Source: Tetradesmus obliquus
Taxonomy: Eukaryota > Chlorophyta > Chlorophyceae > Sphaeropleales > Scenedesmaceae
Length of the DNA: 64,000 bases
Reading direction: 5' to 3'
Assembly (NCBI GenBank): GCA_030272155.1
Contig: CP126191.1
Span: 1-64,000, forward strand
The position numbers and the translations under genes were made by a program. The notes beneath the pieces were generated by a model. That model was not told the origin of the DNA and made no database searches. It saw only the letters and a program-made list of their open reading frames with translations. Numbering within the stretch: position 1 is the first letter of the stretch; every line of letters begins with the position of its first letter. This document shows positions 46,313-58,800 of this stretch, one piece after another.

Positions 46313-49300
46313 AAAGCAGCAGCAGATGAAGGAAAGGAATTGAGGTGTGTCTGTAGATCTGAAGAGACTGTGCTGATGCTTACACAGCACAGCACATTGT
46401 GCTTACGTCCCAAACCTATCACCACCGACGGCATCAGTGCAATTCACTGCTGTTGGGCACACCTGCCACCTGCGACTTACTGAACCCTACCTGCAACGCT
46501 GTCATACGCTGCGCTAGTGCTGCTTTGTCTGCCTGTGCAGCCTCAAAGGCAGCCAGCTGCTGACTGAGCTGCGCCTGCAAGGCAACCTCGGATGCCTCTG
46601 CTGCCGCGAGCTGGCCCAGAGCCGCAGCGTGGATGAGCTCTGATGCCTGGATCAGCGCAGACAGCAGGCAGCAACAGCAACAGCCATTGCGTGACTTGTC
46701 TGCAACTCCGCTGCCACTTCAGGGTGAGTAGCAGCCAGCGGCTCCAGTCGCCATCTCAGGTACTATAAGTAATCCAAGATGAGTGCAATTTCGAAACACA
46801 TAGCAAGCAGCTACTGCTGCTAAAGGAAAGTAGGCAGCCAAAGCAGAAGCGCATTTACAATTCAATTAATGTGCGGTACTAACGGTTTGTGTGCAACCAG
46901 CTTCATTCTCCTGATGCTGCACACCCTCACCTGCAGTGCTTGTTGCTCCAGTGCCCATTGACGCTGCTGCAGCCGTTGCTGGTGCGCATCTCGCATGGCA
47001 GCTTCGGCAGTGCGCAGCCTGGCAGCCGCCTCACCACGCTGAGCCTCCGCCTGCTCACGTTGATGGCGCAGCTGCTGTAGCTGGCTGACTTTGACTGCTG
47101 TTTGCCCGTGCACTGCTGCAACCTGCTCACTGGTGATGTCTGGCGCAGCCAACTTCAGCTGCAGCAGCAGACAACAAGAGGCAGACACGAGAGCAGGAGT
47201 GAGTCGTGTACAACGCATCATCAGCAGGCAGCGGGGTACGGCACTTTCTGCGAGATGGCGAACAACGCCGCACACAGGTGTGAATGATGTCTGCATCTGT
47301 TGCCTCCACAGCAGTGCGCAGCAAAGATGTACAGCAGACTGATGCTGACAGATGCAGAACCTGCTGTTCAGCTGCATGCTGGTGCTGCTATGCGCACCAG
47401 GAGCTGCTGCTTCTCCACCTCCGCCTCTTCGATCTGCTCGTCCAGCTTCAAGCAATCCTGGCCCATGCGCCCGACATCTGACGCGGCTGACTCATGCGCC
47501 TTGCGCGCAGCAGGCAGGTCGACAACAGACACAGCGGGCTGGGCAGCGCCACCTACAGCAGCAGATGGATAGGTGCACACAGGATTGTGATAGCAGGCCT
47601 CAAAACGTACGCATGTTTAGAGCACTGTAGTAGTGTACAAAGCACACCGGCAAACTGCATTAGAGTTGGTTCCATGAACAACACTAGACGGCTCCACGTT
47701 TAGCATGGCATTGGATCCACATGCCAGTTGTATGGTTCGGACTTGTCACACCACAGCAGACTGTATGCCTGTTTGCAGGCACTGCCAGTCTCAAATCTCT
47801 TGAGACAGAGCGCGGCGCTTCTGCTGATGAAGCTGCTGCAAGACAGCAATGCCGCCGTTGTGGGCACAGACACATCAGCTCACCTTTGCTGAGCAGGGCT
47901 GCGGCTGGTAGCCTGACGCCGCCGCCAGTGCCGGCCCCTGCCCCCAGCAGCCGCAGCTCTGTCTCCAGCCGCTTCAGGCGGCCCTCCAGGCCCTCCAGCT
48001 CCTTCTGCTTGGCCAGCAGCTGCTTGTGCAGCGACTCGACCTCGCTCGTAGCAGCGACATAGGCAGCCTTCCAGCGACGCTTCTTCGTGCGCTGCAGTGG
48101 CGCGGGTGAAGGTGTGCATGCACAGCAATGACGCATGTGACACAATTGCAATTGCAAATGGTAAAGAAGCAGCGGCTGCACAGTTCAAGGCGCGGCGGGA
48201 ATCTTAAACTACATAGGGCGACACATGTGTTGTGCAAGTAGCAACACATGGTGTGCATGGTGCACATTATTCGGGCTGCCAGCCCTTCAAGCAGCTCACC
48301 TTGCGCTCCATCACCGCTAATGTGCCTGCCACCCTGTCCCGCTCTGCAGCCAGGTCGGCTGAGGTCAGCTCCAGCTTGCGGTCACTGGCAGCCAACTCGC
48401 CGGTCAAACGCTGCTGCTCAAGCTCCAGCCGCGCCTGGGAGCAGCAGCAGCAGCAACAACAACAGAGCAGCACGTACGCAGCTATGTGTTCACAGCATTG
48501 ATGTGACAGATGTAGGGGCGCTTAGCCTAGCTAACTGGTGACACATAACCCATAACCTCAATGACGATGTGCGCCGTGCTTAAGCAGCTGTGCATTTAGG
48601 GCAGCGCGTCGGTGAGGGGCCCCAACTTGATGATGTGCAGCATTGCCGGATGTACCTGCTTTGCCTCTGCTCTGTCTGCCTGGTCCTTCTTCTCCCTTGT
48701 GAGCCGCTCTACATCAGCAGTCAGCGACTTGGCCAGCAGCCGCGCCTCACCCAGCAGCCGCTCAGACACCTGGGGGCAGCAACACACGGTGATGACGCAT
48801 ACAGATGAGCGGGCGGCAGGAGGGAACAGTGCGTCATACCCGCAGCTCCCACGCTGCATAGTGGCAACTGTCAGCACTCCAAGCAGGAGAGCCCAGCACA
48901 GGCTGAGCATGTTGAGGATCAACAACGAATGTGTCTGCAGGCTGAGCTGCACTGCACAGCTTGGGGAGGGTCGGGCATGCCAGCAGCTGTGTGAAACCAT
49001 CGGGTCACCCGCTGCTGTACCCACCTTGGCTGCCTCCTGCAGCTCCTTCACCTCACGCTGCTTCTTCTCCAGCTGGCCCTGGCAGAGCTCCAGCTTGGTG
49101 AGTGCCTTGTGCAAGCGAGTGGTGACGTCACTCAGCTGCTCCGACTGGCCCTGCAGCACATTAGATAGACACAAGGCAGCTGCGAGTAAGGTTTGCAGTT
49201 GACTCGCAACAGTTGAGTAGCTGTGTTGACCATGTGTCCACCATCAATAAAGTATCTTCTGTCACCAAACTACCTGCAAGCAGACTGCACGACACAGAAG

Positions 49301-52300
49301 CAGCAGCAGCTATTGCTGCAGCCACCACTGCAAGCCTCCGCACCTGGCTCTGCGCCAGCAGCTCGTCGTTCTTTGTCTCTGCCAGTGCCAGGCGGCTGCC
49401 CAAGCTCATGGCCTGGCGCTGCGTGTCCGCAAGGGAGGCCTCCAGCAGCGCCAGCTCGCTTGTCATCCTGGCAATGCGCCCTGACTGCTCTTGGACCTGA
49501 GGAAAGCGGCGACAGAACAATCGACAGGCGTTGATGGTGTGCGCTGCAGCAGTAGCGCTGCCGGCCATTGCAGCGTAGGGAGTTCTGGGTGCCATGCACT
49601 TATGGCTGCACGCACCAAGCTATATTATTCCATCAACGTTGGATTGCTTGACCATGTCACAAGTGTTTCAGCTGGCACCAAGCTTGTGAATGTCGCTGCT
49701 GCAGCTGATTGAGATCCCACTCTGCTACTTTGAGAATATGATCTGCGCTTTGCACATGCCGCACCGTTGCGTCCAGGTCATGCAGGCGCGCGTCCTTGCC
49801 CTCCAGGCTGCTGCCCAGATGGATGCCCTTGGAGCGCTCAGCAGCCAGCAGCCGCAGCAGCAGCTGGCGTGCAGACTGTTGAGCCCGCAAGCTGAGCATG
49901 GCAACTGCAAAGCCCTTGCTGACCTGCAAAAGGCGGCAGGCACCATGACAGCAGCGTCACAACAGCAGGGCTGCGGTGACATCATGAAGCCTAATCGTAT
50001 CAATAGAGTGTTGGCATCATAGCAGGTGCACCCCGCAAGACAACAAGCCCAGGCACGTTCATGGCATGCGCACCTCAGCCATCAGGCGGTGCTTGCGCTG
50101 CAGGTTGCTTGCGGCAGCTGCCAGCCGTTGCTCTAGTTTGCCATTTGCTTGTTGCTTCTCAGCCACGTCCAGTTGCAGCTGCTCCACCTGCTCCTCCAGC
50201 TGGCCACACCTGCAGCCCAGCCAACAAAGCAGCGTCAGCGTTGCAATGCTGGTTTGCCTTGCATCATGCATGTGATGGCAGCGCTTACCTCTGCTCCAGC
50301 GACTCTGCCTTGGTGCGAGTGTTAGCTAGCTGCCCCTCGGCATCCCCGAGCTCCAGTAGGTGCTTGGCAACGGCCTCATGCGCAGCCAACAGGCGACGCT
50401 CGAGGTCAGCAGCACTGGCCTGCAAGGGCACGCGTACATGCATAACTCTGTAAAAATAGGTGAGGGCGGGCTGTTTGCTGGCGCTATGCACTCTGAGCAT
50501 CTCATCTTGCAGCACAGCTTTGCTGGAAATTGCTGTGGCAGCCCGGCAAACACAGCACTCCAACCTCAAGCCTTCTGGGCATTACTACCACTGCCCGTGC
50601 TGCCGCTGCTGCTGCTCGCCACCTGCTCTGCGCGCACCTGGCTCGACTCCAGCTGCCCCTGCACCCGCGCCTGCGCGCGCTGCACCTCAGCCAGCTGCTG
50701 GCCGGTCTGGTGCGTGGCCTCGCGCGCCTCACGCAGCTCATCTCCCATGCGGTAGTTGTCGGTCAGAGCAGCTGTGCGTGCATCAAGCGCCAAGCGCCAC
50801 TGTGCATGCATCACCTGCATTTGCTGGCTCAGGCGCTCAGCCAGTGGCTGCAGGTCCTCTGCATGATCCACAACTACTTCTGCCCCGATAGCGGCTGCTG
50901 CTGGCAGTGGTGATGAAGAGTCTTCGCTGTTCTGCCCTGCTCGGCTGCAGCTGTTGCTGTTCTCTGCGGCGGTTTGCTGCAAGGGCTGCCCTGGCGGCTG
51001 CTGTTGCTGCTCCAGCTCATTCATCTGCTGCACAAGCTCGGTGTCTAGTTGCAGCGCTTTGTCAACATGTTGAAACACATCACGCACCTGCATTGCATTG
51101 TGAGTATCACATGTTGAGAACATGCTGCTGTGGGCTTTCAAATGGCACCAAACATGCCGGTTACAGCCGCCACTATAGCCACGTAAAAACGCATTACTGG
51201 CAGTGCCAGGCAGTGCAGGTTCTCCAGATGTTGCAGAGCCTCACCGCTTTACACTGCCCCAGCAGCGTGCCGTAATGGTCATTCAGCTCCTGATGTTGCT
51301 GCTGCAGCCGTTCATGCACACCAGCAAGCTCCTGCAGCTGCTGTTGTGCATCCTGCAGCTGCAGCTGCATGGCTGACTTTGCGTCCAGAGCATCAACGTA
51401 CTGCTTCACGGCATGCTGGTGCGCGCTCTGCTCCAGTGCAAGGGCAGCTTGCAGCTCCTCCACCTGCCGCAGAAGGGCAGCGTCGGCAACAGTGCCCGGT
51501 GCAACACATGGCAGCTCAAACTGAATATGGGCCAGGCAGAGGGGGCAGCATGCTGTCAAGCACTACTCCAATGGGTCCATGATGTGGTGGCCATGCAATG
51601 CATTGGTGCGGCCACACAACACTTAATTGTTTGGGGCCGCCAGGCGCACCTGAGCCTTGAGCCCCCTGCTCAGTGTTGACGCCTCCGCCTCTGAAGCTGA
51701 CAGCCAGCCCAAGTCCTTCACCATGCTGGCATTGTCACGCCTCGCCTGCAGGCACGTGGACAGGCAACCGATTTTTTCAGTGGCAGAAGCCAAATGGAGG
51801 TCAGGGCTGCAGCGGCCTTGTACCTCTGCACGACTGCTAGTTCTGCTGATGCTTCCGTCCCTGCTGCAGTCCACATTGCTGCCATGCTTGCCGGCGGACG
51901 TTCTGTGCACTGATGTGCCAGTCACCAGCAGACATGCAGTGCTTGCAGATAGCGCACCTCTGCAAGTTCCTGCTTGCTGCAAAGTAGCTCAGCCATGGCA
52001 GTCCCGGCAGCATTTACAAGAGACAGGTAATCGCTCTTGAATGTCGACTGCAGGTAGCAGCAGCAACAGCAGCACCCAGCAGCAGTGACAAACAGAGATG
52101 AGAACGACAAGCAGAAGATTGTGTGGTCATACCCAACAGCAAACATGCAGTCATTGTATGAGGTTCGTTCAACCGCCCTCTGCTTGGCGTTGCTCAGTGG
52201 GCGTATTTGCTGTAGCTCACATGCCTGTGCTGTGTCTGACAGTGCAGCAAAGCGCTCACCTTGAGAGCGTGCTCTGCTAAGCTGAGGAAGGCGCGCCATA

Positions 52301-53836
52301 CAGATAGCAGCAGCTCCTGACGGTTGCCATTGTTTTGCAGCACATCCTGCATAACGCACATTGCACCGCAGTTGGAAAGGGTGTGTAACATGAACATACA
52401 GCAAATGTTTCGAGATTGAGTTTTAAATGCTTGGCGCCTGGTGTGTGGATGCTGCAGTTTTGCATGCAGAGGCGACTCCTGCACAGCAGCTACTGGCAGT
52501 GGCAGGGGATGCTGTTGTAGATGTTGGTGCGGCTGCGGGTACCAAATAGGTGCACGCGTTGCATCTCAGCAGTGCAGCTGCTGCTGCTTATGGGTATGTC
52601 GGCCAACATTGTGAGCTTACTTTGGTGGAGTCAAAAAAGCCAACACTGTACACGTACAAGCTGCGGTACAGCTGGTCCACTGCTGCATTGCTGAGGCCAG
52701 CCACTAGCAGCTGCTTCCTTGCAAGCCCTGCTGCCGCAGCGCCTCTGAGGCCAGATGCACGTGCTTGCTGCTGTTGCTGCCGTACAACTCTGTCGCACTG
52801 GTTGCCAGCTGCGTGCTGCTGCTGGTGCGGGTGCTGGCTGCTGCTGAGTGCTTCATCAAGCCAGGCCTCCAGCTGCAGCGAGCCGTCCTGTCTGCTGTTG
52901 GTGGCTGACGCCTGCGGCAGTTGCCAAGCACAGACCAACAACAAGTCCTGCTGATGGTTGAATTAGTTGTTTCTGCACACCATACCATGCGACTTCTTTG
53001 TACAATAAACCGGCATGGCTTGTTCTGCTGCTGAGTGCACTCTGACTGAACTGACCTTCCTGCCAGCAGATCAAAGGTTAGAATATGTTGAAGACTGGCG
53101 GTGAGCAACGTGCTAGCTCTCACCAGCTGTTGCTGCTGTTGCCATGGATCCAAGCCCAACAGCATCCCAGGCATGCTGCTGGTGGCACCTGGGCTGCGTC
53201 CCAGTGCGTATGCCATGAGCTCAGCCTTGCGTGCTCTGCGCATCGGCGACCAGGCCTGACCTGCACTGCTGCCAATGCTGCCTGATATTGGCATCTCATA
53301 CAGGTCTGCATAAAAACAATAAGAAGTACGTGCACTGCAATCAGGTGCATCAAATTTGTACATGCAGAGCCAGTGATTGCTGGCATCTGCCTCATCACCC
53401 CTGGCTGTTGTCGCTGCTCCATCACTCCGCCAACACAGAGAAAAGCCTGGCATGAACACAGGCGTAGCGTCGCTGCCATGACTTGTCCAATTGCCGCCAC
53501 ATCTACATACCTCCTGACTTCCGCAGTGGAGGCAACGACACTGACTTGGCAGAGTCATACTCTCTCTCCCCTCCCGCCATTGAAGCCCGCAGTGCTGCTG
53601 CTGCGCCATGGACTGCAGGACTGCAATCAGAGGTGCTGCTGTGCCCCAGCCTGCCTGCTTGAGCTCCTTTGACTGCTTCTGCAGCTCTGTCGGTTGACTG
53701 GTGCGGGCGTAATGACAAAGACAACAGTGTGAGCACTGCAGCAGTAGCAGTGGCATGGTGTCCATGATGCCGTAAACGGGCTGAGAAGAAGCACCTGACA
53801 CGCTTCGGCAAAGGTTGACGGCGCCGATGATTTCAT
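41726..53836 (-). pseudogene. Gene A copy 2: coiled-coil gene with its 3' end replaced at the duplication junction
   Basis: All 28 exons of copy 1 recur 17237 bp to the right (start codon at 53836, last exon starting at 43007), with the same frames and splice sites. The last ~16 native codons are missing. At 42356-42353 the frame passes into the antisense strand of gene B copy 1 and stays open to a stop at 41726-41728. This adds about 208 unrelated residues rich in Leu, Gln and His. Almost the whole coiled-coil protein could be made, but the native 3' UTR and polyadenylation site are gone. Whether it is expressed is unknown. Confidence 0.82.
46262..46327. repeat. CAG/CTG trinucleotide tract in a gene A intron (copy 2)
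   Basis: Second copy of the tract at 29025-29090, in the same place next to the exon starting at 46260. It appears the same length, whereas the poly-C tract differs between copies. Confidence 0.9.
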
Positions 53837-55384
53837 GTAAAGCTTTCAGGTCATCACGGGCCCAGTTGAGGCGAGGTGCTGCTTACGACGGTCAACCTGA
53901 TGACAAGACAGTGTTCGCGTTCTCGCTTGATCCTGGATTTCTGATGACAAGTTGCATGAAACCATCTCATTATTCACAACGCACATCACGTCGTAACGTA
54001 TGAGTCGTACCGCAGATGTAGGGCTTGAGGGCACAGTCACACCTGCAGTTCACTGTTCTTTCCTGACACCTGCCGAGTGATGGCCTCCTAAGGCTAGCGA
54101 TTTGACTCATTATGCTGTACTATGCTTTTTCATCATTATCAACGGTATTGTTCCTGTTGTAATGAAGCAGTTGGTGCAATTGTGGGGTACAAAGGAGCTA
54201 GTGCTGTCTAGCCCGGGTCGCCCAGACTAGTAGTAATAGCTAGCACCTAGTAGGCACAGAACATCAGTGAGACTCCCAACAACAGACGTTCAGAGCTGCT
54301 ATAGTCGGCTAGCGCCGGGATTGTGGGGAAACATGGCTGGCACAGTGCGCCAACAGCTCCATCAGCCCAAGAGCTGATCAGCACTGGCAGCAGCAACAGT
54401 GCTCAATTGAGGGCCAGTTACCTGGCAAACTGCGGACTCGATCAGCGACAACACGATTACGCTTGACAGCCATACCAAAATGGCTGGTGTTGCGGCGGTC
54501 TGCCTCTGTATCAGTTTGAGCCACCGGGCTGCAGCTGTTCCACTCGACTCAGCCACGGCTGCTCAAGAGCTGACACTTGGCAGGCCACCACAAGCGCTGG
54601 TACCAGGGCGCCGGTGCACCAGTGCGCCACCCAGCTGCAGGCTCTGACAGCTGCCCTGCAGAGTTCCAGGAACGCCGCAACTCTGCTGCAAGAAGTTTGC
54701 ACCCTGTGCACTGCTATGTACAGCAATTATGAGGCAGCTGCAGCTGCCACTGCAGTGCATCTAACGCGCAACACGGACACACAGCAGCACAGCAGGCTGG
54801 CAACCCTGCATCGTGTATGATGGACGGCCAAGCCTTGCCTGCATTGAATCAAACACATGACAGGTTCATACATGGAGTGGAACAAGCTCTCATCACCGGC
54901 AAGCAGCCCTTGCAGGAAGCCAACTCCACAGCACTACAGCTGGAGCGGCGGCGCAGGGGGGCTGTGCTGTGTAGTCAAGTGATGACAGTGGCTGATATCC
55001 CATACAATGTAGGCTGGGGCTGGCTTAGCCAGCTATCAGCTGTAAAGCAACCTTGAACCAGCTGCATGCACTGCAAGTGTCCGACACATAGCACTGCCAC
55101 AGCTGTACAGCAGTGTGAAAGCTTGCTGTTGCACACAGCTTATGTCACTCCAGCACCCCAAGCCCGCAGGTTGTTCAAGCGCATAGAGATGCTCTGTACC
55201 ACCTATTCATTTTTTTGTTGGGCGTGGGTTACTTCAGATGACCTGCAGTCCCCCCCCCCCCCCCCCCCCCGTCGCGGCGTGCTTGAACCAGTGAGTGTCA
55301 GGCCGCGGCGGCCTGTACCATGCAGCAGCAAGCTGCGAGGTCTTTGTAGGTTGAAATTGGACTCTGTGCTGTTTTCTTTGACAT
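53837..55384. other. Divergent intergenic region between gene A copy 2 and gene B copy 2
   Basis: Duplicate of 36600-38152, including the 21-C run. The same weak frames recur and are not called. This is the only divergent interval that serves the full-length gene B. Confidence 0.45.
55250..55270 (+). repeat. Homopolymer of 21 C (copy 2)
   Basis: Equivalent of the 26-C run of copy 1, five bases shorter. It accounts for the shift of the duplication offset from 17237 to 17232. Confidence 0.95.
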
Positions 55385-55856
55385 TCAATGTGATTCATCG
55401 TGGTCAAAGGAGTTGATCTGGCCTTGCGCGGCCAGCATCGCTGCGCAGACCAGCGCCAGGTCAACGCTGTGCAGCCCGCCAAACACGCGCCGTGCATGCG
55501 GATCCTGTCCATCACAATCACATTGCTGCTTGTTATTTTTGGTTCCTCGGATGAAAGCTGGTGTCGTTACAACACTGCTGTCATGACCTGCTGGCGAGCA
55601 AAGACCAAGCGCGCCAAGCCATACACTTCATGCAGGGCCCGCAGGCTCACCCCACAGGTGCTTGATCATATTCATGACGTCATTCAAAGTATTAGGTACT
55701 CATTTCAGATGCTGATTGTCCGCCACCTCCTCGCGATGCTGTGAGCTACGCAACTATTACTTCACGCGCCCGCCGCTCCTGCATCCAAGCTTGCATTATA
55801 ACTTCATTCAGCTGTGCATCAGCAAGACTGGACAAGGCCAGGGCGGGCAGCCTGAG
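55385..55856 (-). pseudogene. Candidate decayed or unresolved small minus-strand gene (copy 2)
   Basis: Same blocks as in copy 1. Two of the five substitutions between copies fall in its last exon and change two residues near the C-terminus (Ile to Phe and Tyr to His). The stop codon is unchanged. Confidence 0.28.
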
Positions 55857-55867
55857 CTACACCACGA

Positions 55868-58800
55868 ATGGCTTCATTTTTGATCGTAGCAGACGACGCC
55901 GAACAGGGTCCTGCAGGTTTTGATTCGACCATCAACGCTCTCTTGCTTCTGGGCTCCTGCAACCAGGTAGGTCTAGCTGGCCTGCCTCGCCCGCGCAAGC
56001 ACTATTTCCCAGCACGCCTAGCTTACCATACCGCTTCTACGCAGGCAAAACTAAGCTTTCCTCATGGAGCAATCGAGATCGAAGTCACCGGTAGCTTCGC
56101 TTCGGTCCAGCCCCAGCGGCGAGGCAGAGGCAGCACCAGGGGCGGGGCCAGCACATGGTGGCCTGCCCGGTTCCAGTGGCTGCTGCAAGCGCACATATCA
56201 ACCAGCAGGGAACTTGACATGCTCACTAGGTCACCGGTGAGGTGCTGGGCGCTGCCAAACTGCCTGGCTGCAGCTGAGATGTTGCATGTTTGATAACGTC
56301 GGTTCTTCATGCAGCTTCAGGGGTGCTAGCCTGTCCTGGCCTGGGCCAGGATATGCCTGGTTGTGGTCTCTGCTATCCTGCACAGGGCAACTATGTGGCT
56401 GCTTGATGTTACAAGAAGCGTCGCAAATGCGCTCGGTGTTGGCTGTTGGCGTTGACACATGATGATGGCTGTGAATTTGCAGGTGCTGGTTCTGAGCTGC
56501 CCCTGCCACGCCAGCAGCGGCCCCTGCAGCAGTCCTACAGAGGCAGTGCAGTTCATGCAGGAGCACAGCGCGCACAGCGCACCCTGGGCGGAGCAGCTGG
56601 CGCAGCCACAGCAGCTCAGCCAGCAGCTGGCACAGGAGATGGCCCAGGTGCAGCAGCACCAGCAGGAGGCGCTGGCACTGCCCATCCAGCGCACCGCTGC
56701 GCTGCTGTGCTTGGAGGCGGCGCACCATGTGCTGCGCACACGCCTGGCCAGCAATGCGCAGCTGCGGCAGCTGGCCCGCGAGGTGCTGCAGCACCCGGTC
56801 ATGTGGCACGTCAGCAGCTGCTACCGGCCTGCTCCCATGCGCAAGCCGCCTGCGCTGCGCTCACCGCACCTGATGTGGCTAGCAGTGGGCGCGCCGCCCT
56901 ACAACCAGTCGGCGCCGCTGCTGCCAGCAAGTGTGCGGCATTACAGCCTTGAGGCGTGCGCCCTGGTGTGCTGCATGCGCGCCTGCAACCTGCTGCCGCA
57001 GCAGCCATCGGAGCTGCAGGTGTCGGCAGCAGTGGTGCAGCTGCTGCTGCAGCTGTGTGAGGGCGGCAGCGCAGCTGGCGCCAACAAGGCCGAGCAGTGG
57101 CGGCGCGAGCTGGCCGAATTGAGTGACGGCCGACGGCCTTTTGTCGAGGCACTGCTGCAGCTGCGGCACCTGAAGCTGGCGCACATAGTGGCAGCTGCTG
57201 CCGACCCCAGTTTTAACCAGCAGCTCAACTTCTGTGTGCTGTGCGGCCAGGCGCAGTCTGTCGTGCCGCGCGACCCGCTGCTGCACTGCAAGAGCTGCTG
57301 CCAGTCGTTCCACGTGTCCTGCAGCCTTGACGAGGGCGTGGCTCCCAAGCTGTACAGCATGCAGGCCTACCCCGCTGCGCGCGCAGGCACCTGCCTGGGC
57401 TGCCAGCACTTCCCGCTGCGCGCCACAGCAGCAGGCGGCGGCCTGCCCTGGAACCTGGCCCTGGAGCAGGAGGAGGAGGAGGCGCAGCAGCAGCAGCAGC
57501 AGCAACCGCGCGCACCGCGCCGCAGCAGCAGCCAGGTGGCGCTCGCAGCCAGAGCAGAGGCGGCGCTTGCACAGCCACCTCCTGCATTCTCAGCCAAGGA
57601 CCTTGCAGCAGCGCCAGTGGAGCTACCAGCAGCAACAGTGGCTGGCAGTGGCATGCTGCGCGCAGCCAGCCCCGTGATGCCGGTGATGCCATACATCAGC
57701 CTGGGGCACACTGGGGTGGGTGCAGACATTGCTGCTGCAGCTGCTGCCTCTGCAGCCGCCATGCAGCAGTATCGCAGCGCAAGCGGCCCTGCTGGTGGCA
57801 GCGCCGGTCTGGGTGGGCATGGCTCAGCTATGGGTGCTGATGCTGATGCTGATGCCCACGCAGCAGCGCTCGGCATGGCAGCAGCAGCATTGGTGTGCAG
57901 CGACGCTGGCATCACAGACTCTGGCGGCACGCCAGCAGCGGGTGGCAGCAGTGAGCCGGATGACGATGAGGCTGATGGCGGCGCGGGCAGCAGGAGCAGC
58001 AGCGATGACGGCGTGGATGATGCCACACCAGCCACAGACAGCTCCGAGCAGCAACAGCAGCAGCTGCTGCAGACGCCGTGGGATGCTGCTGCTGCAGTGC
58101 GCCTGCCGCCAGCAGGCACTGCAGCGGGCGCGCCGGGCTTTGGCATGGGGCGCAAGGCCAAGGCCAAGATGGCAGCAGCAGCGGGGGCGGCAGCAGCCAG
58201 CAGCGGCCCGCCGGCCAAGTCTGCCAAGGGCAGCGTGCGCGCGTGCGTGCCGCTGCCTGGCATGGCTGCGCCGCCGGCTGCGGACGTGCAGCAGGTGCGG
58301 CAGCAGGTGCTGGAGCGCGTCACAGCGCGCGGCATGACGCTGGCCAGCCTCACCTGCCGCACGCTGCTGCGCCATGCGCTGCTGCCCGAGGGCCTGCGCA
58401 TCGACTTTGTGGGCAGCAAGGGGCGCTTCAGCGTGGTGGGCTGCACACCACCCGGGCCGCACGGCGCGGAGCAGCAGCTTCAGTGCACGGTGCCCGGCTG
58501 CGCGCGGCTGTTTGGCACCTGGCAGGCTGCTGAGGTGCATGCGCGGCCCAACCAGAGCAGCAGGCGGCACAGCACTGAGGAGATGCGGCTCACAGGCAGC
58601 AATGTCAGCGTGAAGGAGCTGGTGAGGCTGGTGCAGAGCAGCAAGCAGCCACGCCAGCAGCAGCAGCAGCAGCACCAGCCGCAGGTGCACACGCTGCCAC
58701 TGTCGGGCCCGTTTGCAACTGCGGCAGCCAGGCCGCCGCCAGTGCAGGTGGCAGAGCAGCAGCATGCAGCGCCGCTGCCCTCCCCAGACTACCAGCCCCA